A DNA stretch of 50,418 nucleotides, from the NCBI GenBank assembly GCA_017942105.1, contig JAGAVE010000074.1, positions 1 through 50,418 on the forward strand, written 5' to 3'. A program made the position numbers and the translations under genes. The notes beneath the pieces are model-generated. The model saw nothing but the letters and a program-made list of their open reading frames with translations. It did no database searches and had not been told where the DNA came from. Shown one piece after another: positions 1 to 9,205 of this stretch. How positions within the stretch are numbered: position 1 is the first letter of the stretch; each line of letters begins with the position of its first letter. The DNA comes from Clostridia bacterium. GTDB lineage: Bacteria; Bacillota; Clostridia; Oscillospirales; Acutalibacteraceae.

Positions 1-14
1 AACCCATCCCCTAC
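1..14. repeat. Probable end of a further palindromic repeat copy
   Basis: The bases CCCCTAC at 8-14 match the right-hand terminus of the two repeat copies that follow at 36-105 and 127-200. The rest of this copy would lie outside the window, so this is only a suggestion. Confidence 0.3.
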
Positions 15-35
15 TTGCTTATATTAAGTCGTGTT

Positions 36-105
36 CGTAGGGGCAGATATTATCTGCCCGTGGTTTTCGAATTATTTTAACGGGAACATAATATGTTCCC
101 CTACG
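36..105. repeat. Nested-palindrome intergenic repeat, copy 1
   Basis: The element of about 70 bp is bounded by inverted termini CGTAGGGG (36-43) and CCCCTACG (98-105). Inside are two perfect 19-base hairpins, one at 41-59 (arms GGGCAGATA/TATCTGCCC) and one at 82-100 (arms GGGAACATA/TATGTTCCC), so each terminus is also part of a hairpin. No coding capacity is visible. This resembles a MITE or REP-type intergenic element; GTAGGG-ended palindromes recur in intergenic DNA of gut Firmicutes to my knowledge, but I cannot name the family. Confidence 0.75.
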
Positions 106-126
106 GAGTCGATCGAATCGTGGTTC

Positions 127-200
127 GTAGGGTTCGACGCTTTACGACGAACCGTTAATTCTGCGATATTTTATGGCGTGTCGCAAGCGTCACGCCCTAC
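127..200. repeat. Nested-palindrome intergenic repeat, copy 2
   Basis: This element has the same design as the copy at 36-105: outer termini GTAGGG (127-132) and CCCTAC (195-200), and two internal hairpins. The first is roughly GGTTCG...CGAACC at 131-153. The second is GGCGTG...CACGCC at 175-196. The internal sequence differs from copy 1 while the layout is kept, which suggests selection or a replication mechanism acting on structure. Its right terminus supplies the stop codon of the minus-strand lipoprotein at 197-1186. Confidence 0.7.
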
Positions 201-1186
201 TTTATGTTGTTCCAATTTTCGACATCACACTGACCGAAGTCTGTAGAACCACCACCGGGTCCTTGTGGAACATCAAAATGATGAGCAACTACGATTCCGT
301 CAGATTTAACACCTACTATGTGATACTTTCCTGCCGCTATAGCTACTATGTCAGTCCATTTTTCTCCGCCTTCAAAATCTTCCGCGCGGTAGCCCGCAGT
401 AACTATAGTTCCATCCTTCTTCAACCCTACTATTATCTCGTCACCGCCCGAAACAACAGTAGCTATATCAGTCCAGCTTGATAAATCTTCACGACACCGG
501 CAATCTTCAGTCGCTACTACCTTTCCGTCCGAACGAACACCTATAATATAGTCTTCCCCTGCGCAAACAGCAACAATGTCAGTCCACTTTTCAGCTTCGA
601 TCTTAACTTCATCGTTAATCTCCGCCTCAAAAGGATCTACAACAACCGTACCGTCTGATTTCAGACCTACGGCAAGATAGTATCCTGCCGAAATTGCAAC
701 TATATCTGTCCATTCTTCTACATCGACCTTATAATCGTAAATTGTTGTAGCAACAACCGTACCGTCTGATTTGAGACCTAAAGTATGAGTACCCCCTGTA
801 GAAATCGCAATAATATCCGTCCATCCTTCAACCTCACACTGACCATAGGAATTACCGCCGGTTGCAACAACTGTGCCGTCCGACTTAAGTCCTACAGTAT
901 GATTATAACTCGCAGAAACAGCTACTATATCCGACCAACCGGATACATCACTGAATCCTTCCCCTTCCGGGGCAGCAACTACCGTTCCGTCAGACTTAAG
1001 CGCAACAGTGTGCCCATACCCCGCAGCAATCAGTTTATTATTAGCAACAATTTTTCCGTTACTTGCTCCTGCTTGAGCATCGCTGTCCGATTTTTCCTCT
1101 TCGCTTTCTCCGCAAGCCGCAAGGCTCAGGAGCATTACAAATGAAAGTAACAGCGCCAACAATTTTTTCGTTTTCTCTTTTTTCAT
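197..1186 (-). CDS. RCC1-repeat lipoprotein, C-terminus ended by a repeat element
   Basis: The protein is predicted to be exported and lipid-anchored. The start at 1186 gives 329 residues and has a GGAGG box eight bases upstream; an upstream in-frame ATG at 1201 overlaps that box and is less likely. A hydrophobic segment is followed by the lipobox LSLAAC. The rest is a series of about seven repeats of roughly 40 residues around WTDIVAIS and GLKSDGTVVA, as in RCC1/BNR-type beta-propellers. The function is unknown; such propellers usually bind proteins or glycans. The last repeat stops after WNNIK, just where the next blade should begin, and its TAG stop lies in the terminus of the palindromic repeat. 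The family call is firm; the idea of truncation is inference. Confidence 0.8.
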   Translation of the reverse strand: MKKEKTKKLLALLLSFVMLLSLAACGESEEEKSDSDAQAGASNGKIVANNKLIAAGYGHTVALKSDGTVVAAPEGEGFSDVSGWSDIVAVSASYNHTVGLKSDGTVVATGGNSYGQCEVEGWTDIIAISTGGTHTLGLKSDGTVVATTIYDYKVDVEEWTDIVAISAGYYLAVGLKSDGTVVVDPFEAEINDEVKIEAEKWTDIVAVCAGEDYIIGVRSDGKVVATEDCRCREDLSSWTDIATVVSGGDEIIVGLKKDGTIVTAGYRAEDFEGGEKWTDIVAIAAGKYHIVGVKSDGIVVAHHFDVPQGPGGGSTDFGQCDVENWNNIK

Positions 1187-1200
1187 CTTTTTTACCTCCA

Positions 1201-1233
1201 TAAAATAAAAAGTGCGCAGCCGAAGCTACGCAC
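1201..1233 (-). terminator. Intrinsic terminator in front of the RCC1 lipoprotein
   Basis: A nine-pair stem GTGCGTAGC/GCTGCGCAC (one G-U pair) with a TTCG tetraloop is followed on the minus strand by TTTTTATTTT. It ends about fifteen bases before the lipoprotein start codon, so it acts either as an attenuator or as the end of the small RNA. Confidence 0.85.
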
Positions 1234-1373
1234 GAAAAACACATAGCCCCAACTGTCGCCAAACAACATCTGTATACCACGCAAAGTATATGCAGAAGCA
1301 GAGCATCTGTGTTTTTACCTGTTACGATAAAAACACACATACCTTACGCAGTATTATTAAAATGTTGTTTGGC
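1203..1373 (-). ncRNA. Candidate structured RNA: leader attenuator or independent small RNA
   Basis: The predicted transcript begins about 1373, seven bases after a -10 box. It opens with GCCAAACAACAT (1373-1362), which pairs perfectly with ATGTTGTTTGGC (1269-1258), closing a multi-branched domain. Inside I see four hairpins: AUACU/GGUAU at about 1354-1339, a nine-pair stem AAAAACACA with UGUGUUUUU (1337-1308), AUGC/GCAU at about 1306-1290, and a second AUACU/GGUAU at about 1289-1274. The RNA ends in an intrinsic terminator (1233-1201) placed just before the ribosome binding site of the RCC1 lipoprotein gene. A second UGUGUUUUU at 1243-1235 could compete for the same partner, as in a switch. 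I do not recognise a known riboswitch or sRNA class. Confidence 0.55.
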
Positions 1374-1379
1374 AAATTT

Positions 1380-1408
1380 ATTTTATCATAACGCAGTCTG
1401 ATTTGCAA
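1380..1408 (-). promoter_or_regulatory. Promoter of the structured RNA / RCC1 lipoprotein leader
   Basis: On the minus strand a TTGCAA -35 (1408-1403), 17-base spacer and TAAAAT -10 (1385-1380) place the start near 1373, exactly at the first base of the closing stem of the RNA. Confidence 0.65.
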
Positions 1409-1499
1409 CAAAAACAGCAAGGTTTGTTTATGTTTTGAGTTAAAGTACCGGCTTCGAACAAATCTGCCGTATGTTTAAATCCCGTTAAAATTGAATTTA

Positions 1500-1533
1500 T
1501 AAAGTAAAAAGAGCGATGGTCAACCACCGCCCT
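1500..1533 (-). terminator. Terminator after ligA
   Basis: A ten-pair stem with two G-U pairs (arms 1533-1524 and 1519-1510, loop of four) is followed on the minus strand by UUUUUACUUU. It closes the dgt-dnaG-rpoD-yunB-ligA gene series. Confidence 0.75.
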
Positions 1534-1548
1534 GCTATCAAAATCAAA

Positions 1549-3570
<2,022 letters not shown>

Positions 3571-3603
3571 TTATTATACCAAATTCACGATTGATTTACA
3601 ACA

Positions 3604-4221
3604 TTAAAAATCAGCAAATGTTGACGGAATTTCACCCACGATAATACTCTCTGCTATGCACACATCCGAGTTATATTCAACAACGGTTACCTCGCCGCGA
3701 AAGACAATATTCATCCTCACTGTCACATCCAGAAAAATCTGATGCCTTGTCTGATTAACGCCGTCATCCTCAAAGTGATTTTCAAACTTAGTAGAGGTAA
3801 TACCTCTCATCGTTACATAAAAAGAGATATCGGGTCCCATTCCTGCAAAAAGCTGACTGCCGAAAAGCGAAGTTACCGGGAGTGAAACCTTATAAGCCTC
3901 TACCGAATTTATGTATTCATCTGTTTTTGAACCAATCTCGTTACCGATTGTATTGAGAATGACCGTATTTATCGAAAGTGATTTTATATTACCTTCAGAA
4001 TCATATGTGAAGCTGACAACATCATCATAATTCAGCTTACGGTCAACAAGTGTTTTTTCGAGACCTTCGGACAATGCAGATGAGGCTATGCTCTTTGCTT
4101 CGAGGGACGAAAACTCATCCCTTACACCATCTATTCTCAGCTCTAAAAAGACAAAAAGCCCGACTGCCGCGAGCAAAATCACTGCAACAGTCGGGAGTAT
4201 TATTTTTCTGCGCCGTTTCAT
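3604..4221 (-). CDS. yunB: Sporulation protein YunB family
   Basis: This is a membrane-anchored protein of 205 residues. A basic start (MKRRRK) is followed by one transmembrane segment at about residues 7-27, and the rest is predicted outside the membrane. The order of conserved stretches, ending in a region rich in short beta strands (VTVRMNIVF, EVTVVEYNSDVCIAESIIVGE), fits the YunB family. In Bacillus that family is expressed in the mother cell under SigE and is needed for proper spore formation. It lies 44 bases behind rpoD and in front of ligA, an order I take as cotranscription, although a sporulation promoter inside rpoD is possible. The family match is by pattern recognition only. Confidence 0.8.
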   Translation of the reverse strand: MKRRRKIILPTVAVILLAAVGLFVFLELRIDGVRDEFSSLEAKSIASSALSEGLEKTLVDRKLNYDDVVSFTYDSEGNIKSLSINTVILNTIGNEIGSKTDEYINSVEAYKVSLPVTSLFGSQLFAGMGPDISFYVTMRGITSTKFENHFEDDGVNQTRHQIFLDVTVRMNIVFRGEVTVVEYNSDVCIAESIIVGEIPSTFADF

Positions 4222-4265
4222 TTTTTCACCTCATAGTATTCTATGCGGCGAAACGGCATTTGTTA

Positions 4266-5381
4266 TCAATCAAGGAAATCCTTGAGTTTCTTGCTTCTGC
4301 TGGGATGGCGAAGCTTACGAAGAGCCTTTGCTTCAATCTGACGGATACGCTCACGGGTAACATCAAACTCCTTGCCGACCTCTTCAAGAGTATGCGGATG
4401 ACCGCCTTCAAGACCGAAGCGAAGCATAAGAACCTTTGCTTCTCTCGGAGTAAGCGTTTTGAGAACCTCGTCAAGCTGTTCCTTAAGAAGAAGGATCGAT
4501 GCTGCATCTGCCGGTGCCGGAGCGTCATCATCGGGGATGAAATCGCCAAGATGGCTATCTTCCTCTTCACCGATAGGTGTTTCAAGAGAAACAGGCTCCT
4601 GAGCAACACGAAGAATTTCTCTTACCTTTGCAACGGGCATTCCAAGCTCAGCCGCAATTTCTTCGGCGCTCGGGTCTCTGCCGTTTTTATGAAGAAGCTG
4701 GCTGTTTGTCTTTTTAACTTTATTGATGGTTTCGACCATATGAACAGGAATACGAATTGTTCTTGCCTGGTCAGCGATAGCTCTTGTTATAGCCTGTCTT
4801 ATCCACCATGTTGCATATGTCGAGAACTTGAAGCCTTTTGTATAGTCAAACTTATCAACAGCCTTGATAAGACCGAGGTTACCCTCCTGAATAAGGTCAA
4901 GGAAGTGCATACCTCTGCCGACATATCTCTTTGCGATTGAAACAACAAGACGAAGGTTAGCCTCCGCAAGTCTCTTCTTTGCGCTCTCGTCATCATCAAC
5001 AATACGGACAGCAAGCTCGATTTCTTCCTCCGCTGTAAGAAGAGGGATACGGCCGATTTCCTTAAGGTAAACTTTAACGGGGTCATCATTACCCTGACCC
5101 TTATCATCAACATCCTCAGTTGAAAGCTCAGCAGATTTTGGCATATCCATATTGAAATCTACGCTTTCAAGGTCGATGTTCGAAAGGTCATCTATAAGCT
5201 CAATATTCTGATTTTCAAGAGTTTCATAGAATTTGTCAAGCTCTTCAATATCGATATCCATATCGATAAGAGCCTGGTCAATTTCCTGAGAAGTGAGCTT
5301 TCCTGTCACCTTTCCTTTTTCAAGCAAGAGCTTAAGGGGTGACTTTTTTTCATTTGTCGGTGTTGGTGTTACTTTTTCCAT
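4266..5381 (-). CDS. rpoD: RNA polymerase primary sigma factor RpoD/SigA
   Basis: This is the housekeeping sigma factor that directs RNA polymerase to -10/-35 promoters. The start at 5381 gives 371 residues and follows an AAGGAG box; a longer frame would run into dnaG. Visible parts are an acidic region 1.1, region 1.2 ([17 protein letters not shown]), region 2 with the -10-reading helix ([19 protein letters not shown]), region 3, and region 4 with the -35-reading helix-turn-helix ([17 protein letters not shown]) at the end. It starts 16 bases after dnaG, the classic macromolecular synthesis order. The consensus promoters elsewhere in the window are presumably its targets. Confidence 0.97.
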   Translation of the reverse strand: MEKVTPTPTNEKKSPLKLLLEKGKVTGKLTSQEIDQALIDMDIDIEELDKFYETLENQNIELIDDLSNIDLESVDFNMDMPKSAELSTEDVDDKGQGNDDPVKVYLKEIGRIPLLTAEEEIELAVRIVDDDESAKKRLAEANLRLVVSIAKRYVGRGMHFLDLIQEGNLGLIKAVDKFDYTKGFKFSTYATWWIRQAITRAIADQARTIRIPVHMVETINKVKKTNSQLLHKNGRDPSAEEIAAELGMPVAKVREILRVAQEPVSLETPIGEEEDSHLGDFIPDDDAPAPADAASILLLKEQLDEVLKTLTPREAKVLMLRFGLEGGHPHTLEEVGKEFDVTRERIRQIEAKALRKLRHPSRSKKLKDFLD

Positions 5382-5397
5382 GAACAGTTCTCCTTTA

Positions 5398-7152
5398 TTA
5401 ATCGTCCGTTTTTTTAAACAGTTTTCTGAATTCATCATCGCTGAGCTCTGCGGCATTGACTGCCGAACTCTTTGATTTTTCTTGTTTTAAAACTTTTATA
5501 CAATCGTTACACTCGGCAACGGTGTTGCTTATAGTTCCTCCCATCGCTTCAAACTGGGCGATTCTGCCCATTTCTTCGGGAGTGAATTCCGCACAGAACA
5601 TTGAAAGCTCAATACTTCTGCCATCGTCAAGACGGGATGACAACGCCTTGTAAACCCGTTTATTAAAATCCGTCACAAACAAGTCTTCGCTCAGCTCGTC
5701 TTTGATTTTCCTGTAAAAATCAGGATTGAGCATAAGGCTTGAAAGCAAGGTTTCCTCTGCCTTTGCGGCTCTGAAATGCTTTGCTTTATCGGGATTTATA
5801 TTATCCTTAGGCATCACGGTCTCTTTTACAATTTCATTAAAACGGAGCTTCTTCTCCGCTTCCGTTTTCCGTTTATACGCACGCTTGATTTCGAGCATAA
5901 TCGCGTCCTTGCTTATCTGCATTTCCGAAGCAAGCTTTGACGCATAGGCATCCTGCTCAATAGGATTTGCTGAAGCGAGCGTTGCCGCTATAGCGGTAAG
6001 AAATTTCGTTTTGCCGTCAATTGAATCGAGATCGTATTTATCGCGTTCACGAAGAATACTGTATTCAATATCATTTGCAGCGCCTTCAATCAGGCTTCTG
6101 AATTTTTCTTTACCGAATTTCTTTATTATCTCGTCAGGATCCTTGCCGCCCGTCAGCTTCAGAACACGAATTTTAACTCCGGTTTTACTGAAGATTTCAA
6201 TTGCTCTCTTCGTCGCTTTCTGACCTGCTTCGTCAGAGTCATAGGAAAGCACGACCTCATCAGCATACCGCGCAACAAGCCTCGCCTGCTCCTGTGTAAG
6301 AGCCGTTCCCAGGCAAGCAATCGCATTCGTAAACCCTGCCTGGTGAAGAGCTATAACATCCATATAGCCCTCTGCGACAATTATCTGCGACGGATTTCCG
6401 TTTTTTGCAAAATTCAGAGCAAAAACGCCGTTGCTTTTTTTATAAACCATTGTATCTGAGGTATTTATATACTTCGGCTTTGAATCATCAAGAACTCGTC
6501 CGCCGAAAGCAATTACATTTCCCCTAAGGTCAATGATAGGAACCATTGCCCTGTTTTTAAAATTATCGTAATAATGCGTTCTGTCGCCCTTATTACTCAT
6601 TCTTACGAGGTTGGCATCATAGAGCTCCTGATTTGTGAAACCCTTTGAACGCATATGTTTCAAAAGTGCATCCCATTCATCAGGCGCATAGCCGAGGCCA
6701 AAATGCTTTATCGTCTGCATTGAAAGACCTCTGCCTAGGAAATAATCCAAACCTATCTTGCCTTTTTGAGACATCATCGTGCTGTGAAAGAACTTTGCGG
6801 CTTCTCTGTTTGCTGCAAGGATCCTCTGCCTGTGCTTTGCAAGAGAATCATCGTAGCCATCCTCGGGCATTTTCATTCCCGCCCTTTCGGCAAGCACTTT
6901 TACAGCCTCAACATAATCGAGATTTTCTATCCTACGGACAAAGGTTATCGCATCTCCGCCTGCACCGCAACCAAAACAAAAGAACGACTGGCTGTCCGTA
7001 TAAATCGTAAACGAAGGTGTTTTCTCATTATGAAAAGGACAGAGACCTTTAACAAGTCTGCCTCTTTTAGAAAGATTCACATAGGGAGAAATAACACTTT
7101 CGATATCCGTCCTAGCTCTTAATTCAGAGAGGAATTCATCACTTATCGCCAT
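5398..7152 (-). CDS. dnaG: DNA primase DnaG
   Basis: Primase makes the RNA primers for lagging-strand replication. The protein has 584 residues. The N-terminal CHC2 zinc finger is complete (C38, H41, C59, C62, in [11 protein letters not shown] and FFCFGCG). A central TOPRIM domain shows [10 protein letters not shown] near residue 255 and the metal-binding acidic motif SYDSDEAG downstream. The C-terminal third should hold the helicase-binding domain but is less conserved. The start codon lies one base after the stop of dgt (TGAaATG), which implies translational coupling, and rpoD follows after 16 bases. Confidence 0.96.
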   Translation of the reverse strand: MAISDEFLSELRARTDIESVISPYVNLSKRGRLVKGLCPFHNEKTPSFTIYTDSQSFFCFGCGAGGDAITFVRRIENLDYVEAVKVLAERAGMKMPEDGYDDSLAKHRQRILAANREAAKFFHSTMMSQKGKIGLDYFLGRGLSMQTIKHFGLGYAPDEWDALLKHMRSKGFTNQELYDANLVRMSNKGDRTHYYDNFKNRAMVPIIDLRGNVIAFGGRVLDDSKPKYINTSDTMVYKKSNGVFALNFAKNGNPSQIIVAEGYMDVIALHQAGFTNAIACLGTALTQEQARLVARYADEVVLSYDSDEAGQKATKRAIEIFSKTGVKIRVLKLTGGKDPDEIIKKFGKEKFRSLIEGAANDIEYSILRERDKYDLDSIDGKTKFLTAIAATLASANPIEQDAYASKLASEMQISKDAIMLEIKRAYKRKTEAEKKLRFNEIVKETVMPKDNINPDKAKHFRAAKAEETLLSSLMLNPDFYRKIKDELSEDLFVTDFNKRVYKALSSRLDDGRSIELSMFCAEFTPEEMGRIAQFEAMGGTISNTVAECNDCIKVLKQEKSKSSAVNAAELSDDEFRKLFKKTDD

Positions 7153-7153
7153 T

Positions 7154-8170
7154 TCAATCCCCCTTTAATACTACCCATGAACGGGGAACAAAAAGACTTT
7201 CGAAGGTGTGCACAGCGTATCTGTCCGTCATACCTGCGATATAATCGCAAGCTGCACGCTCAACGCCTTCTTTTTCTCGGATGATTTTATATTCTGAGGG
7301 CATTTCGTCCGGATTGGACAAGAAATATTCATAAAGCCACTTGACCATTTCAACAGCTCTGACTTCCTCGCCCTTGCATACTGGATTGGTATACACTCTT
7401 TCGAACATAAAGCTATGCAGCGTTGCAAAAGCATCCGCACAGTCCTCGCCGAGGATAATATCGTTTTTACTGTTATTGACTGCAGAAAGAACAAGCTTGT
7501 TGATTCTTTGAGACTTATTCTGACCGAGAGCTTCACGGATATCTGCAGGGATATCCGATTCCTTCAGCACACGGGCATGAACAGCGTCGTCAATATCGTG
7601 GTTTATGTATGCAATACGGTCTGCAAGGCGGACTATTCGTCCCTCAAGAGTAAAGGCTTCTTTACCTGAAGTATGTCTTTCGATACCGTCGCGCACTTCA
7701 AGAGTAAGATTAAGACCTCTTCCTTCTTTTTCAATAACATCTGCAACTCTCAGGCTCTGCTCATAGTGGCGGAATCCGCCGTCACAAACGCTGTTGAGCG
7801 CTCTTTCACCTGCATGGCCGAATGGTGTATGTCCCAGATCATGGCCGAGAGAAATTGCTTCCGTCAGTGTTTCATTCAGGCCGAGGGCAATTGCGATTGT
7901 CCTTGCAATCTGCGCAACCTCAAGGGTATGCGTCAATCTTGTGCGGTAATAGTCTCCCTGTGGAGAAAGGAATACCTGCGTTTTGTGTTTAAGTCTGCGG
8001 AAGGAGTTTGAATGAATAACACGGTCGCGGTCACGCTGGAAGCAGGTACGAAGGTCGCACTCAGGCTCAGGTCGCAATCTTCCGCGGCTTTCATCTGCAA
8101 AAGACGCATTTGCGCTCAGAATTTTATGCTCATTTTCGCAAGTGATTTCTCTTACCGTTTTCACTTTCAT
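7154..8170 (-). CDS. dgt: dGTP triphosphohydrolase-like HD protein
   Basis: The protein belongs to the HD-domain deoxynucleotide triphosphohydrolases, which split dGTP (or other dNTPs) into deoxynucleoside and triphosphate. It has 338 residues. The family motif RDRDRVIHSNSFRRLKHKTQ is near residue 47. The metal site shows as RLTHTLEV, then the HD pair in LGHDLGHTPFGH, and a distal aspartate in RLADRIAYINHD. It is the first gene of the dgt-dnaG-rpoD-yunB-ligA series, an order common in Clostridia and consistent with a link between dNTP supply and replication. A ribosome binding site (GGAGGG) precedes the ATG. Substrate preference cannot be read from the sequence. Confidence 0.92.
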   Translation of the reverse strand: MKVKTVREITCENEHKILSANASFADESRGRLRPEPECDLRTCFQRDRDRVIHSNSFRRLKHKTQVFLSPQGDYYRTRLTHTLEVAQIARTIAIALGLNETLTEAISLGHDLGHTPFGHAGERALNSVCDGGFRHYEQSLRVADVIEKEGRGLNLTLEVRDGIERHTSGKEAFTLEGRIVRLADRIAYINHDIDDAVHARVLKESDIPADIREALGQNKSQRINKLVLSAVNNSKNDIILGEDCADAFATLHSFMFERVYTNPVCKGEEVRAVEMVKWLYEYFLSNPDEMPSEYKIIREKEGVERAACDYIAGMTDRYAVHTFESLFVPRSWVVLKGD

Positions 8171-8243
8171 CCCTCCTGTTTTACTTCTCTATTTATTATA
8201 TACTCCAAAAAAGTTGTTTTTCCTTTAAAAAATTTGAAAAATT

Positions 8244-8861
8244 TTAAAAACATTTAAATTCTTCGCCAATTTCTTCCGTATGGAACCTTCCGAAGCTCAT
8301 ATCAACAAGTTTTGCGTCGAAAGTTGCAACATCATCGACGGGCAATTTAAAGGTGACGGTTACATTATCGGCGAACTGAGTATCATCAATCACGCCACCC
8401 ATTTCAGGGATAAATGAATTAAGCCTGCCGTAAAAATTATAATCGCAGGTAACTTTAAGCACCTTGCAGAACTTCATCGTTATAACCTGACCTGCATCAA
8501 CAGCAATCTTTGCAGTATGCGAATAAGCTCTGACAAGACCGCCTGCGCCGAGGAGGGTTCCGCCGAAATATCTTGTTGCAACAACTACACAGTCAGTAAC
8601 ATTCTCTTTAAGAAGAACATCGAGAACAGGAATACCTGCAGTGCCCTGAGGCTCACCGTCATCTGAATAACGGCGCACCTGACCTTCACGAAGTACATAA
8701 GCATAGACATTATGAGTTGCATCCCAGTGCTTTGACTTGATCTCATTTATAAAGCTGACCGCCTCTTCCTGAGTTGTTACGGGCTTTATATAGCCTATAA
8801 ACCTTGATTTTCTTTCGATGAATTCATCGCTCGCCTGATTGAGAATCGTTTTATACTCCAA
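8244..8861 (-). CDS. YigZ/IMPACT (UPF0029) family protein
   Basis: This is a 205-residue protein of the YigZ family, related to eukaryotic IMPACT. The biochemical role in bacteria is not settled; ribosome or nucleic-acid binding has been proposed. The signature motifs are clear: KSRFIGYI, YSDDGEPQGTAGIPVLDVL, and RYFGGTLLGAGGLVRAY, followed by a smaller C-terminal domain. I chose a TTG start at 8861 because the AGGTGG box sits eight bases upstream; the GTG at 8873 would overlap that box. The ribosome binding site directly follows the U-tract of the rpmE terminator, so expression depends on read-through or on a promoter I cannot see. Confidence 0.9.
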   Translation of the reverse strand: MEYKTILNQASDEFIERKSRFIGYIKPVTTQEEAVSFINEIKSKHWDATHNVYAYVLREGQVRRYSDDGEPQGTAGIPVLDVLLKENVTDCVVVATRYFGGTLLGAGGLVRAYSHTAKIAVDAGQVITMKFCKVLKVTCDYNFYGRLNSFIPEMGGVIDDTQFADNVTVTFKLPVDDVATFDAKLVDMSFGRFHTEEIGEEFKCF

Positions 8862-8873
8862 CTGTGTCACCAC

Positions 8874-8908
8874 CTAAAAAATACGGCGGTGCGCAAAAGC
8901 ACCGCCTT
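8874..8908 (-). terminator. Terminator between rpmE and yigZ
   Basis: The stem GGCGGTGC/GCACCGCC (8906-8899 with 8892-8885) is followed on the minus strand by GTATTTTTT. The T-run runs straight into the yigZ ribosome binding site. Confidence 0.85.
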
Positions 8909-8920
8909 ATCTTCATCAAA

Positions 8921-9124
8921 TTATTTTGACAAATTGAAACGCTTATTGAAGCGGTCAACACGTCCGCCTGTATCAACAAGCTTCTGCTTACCAGTAAAGA
9001 ACGGATGACATTTTGAGCAAATATCAACACGCAAATTCTCCTTGGTAGAACGAGTTTCTATCTCATTACCGCAAGCACAACGAATAACTGTCTTTTCGTA
9101 CTTAGGATGGATTCCTTCCTTCAT
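8921..9124 (-). CDS. rpmE: Large ribosomal subunit protein bL31
   Basis: This is a 67-residue ribosomal protein of the zinc-binding type. The start [12 protein letters not shown] is typical, and the cysteines of the zinc ribbon are present ([11 protein letters not shown] then [12 protein letters not shown]). The ending [11 protein letters not shown] is also typical. The start at 9124 follows AAAGAGGTG; an upstream ATG at 9151 lacks such a box. The gene has its own promoter (9161-9189) and its own terminator (8874-8908), so it is probably transcribed alone. In Bacillus the zinc-binding form is replaced by a zinc-free paralogue when zinc is scarce; no paralogue is in the window. Confidence 0.97.
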   Translation of the reverse strand: MKEGIHPKYEKTVIRCACGNEIETRSTKENLRVDICSKCHPFFTGKQKLVDTGGRVDRFNKRFNLSK

Positions 9125-9160
9125 TAGTGTCACCTCTTTCGTAATATTCACGCAGAAGCT

Positions 9161-9189
9161 ATTTTATCACATAATATTCAAAAATGCAA
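9161..9189 (-). promoter_or_regulatory. Promoter of rpmE
   Basis: On the minus strand TTGCAT (9189-9184), a 17-base spacer and TAAAAT (9166-9161) lie about 30 bases before the rpmE start codon. Confidence 0.6.
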
Positions 9190-9205
9190 CTGTTTTTTTA
9201 TTTTT

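Noticed and set aside
1059-1340. Minus-strand ORF of 93 residues over the structured RNA
   Set aside because: It is out of frame with the lipoprotein, its start lies in the RNA hairpins, and its composition is not protein-like.
4050-4940. Plus-strand ORF of 296 residues opposite rpoD and yunB
   Set aside because: It lies fully against two well-recognised genes, has no domain-like composition and no ribosome binding site; it is a shadow frame.
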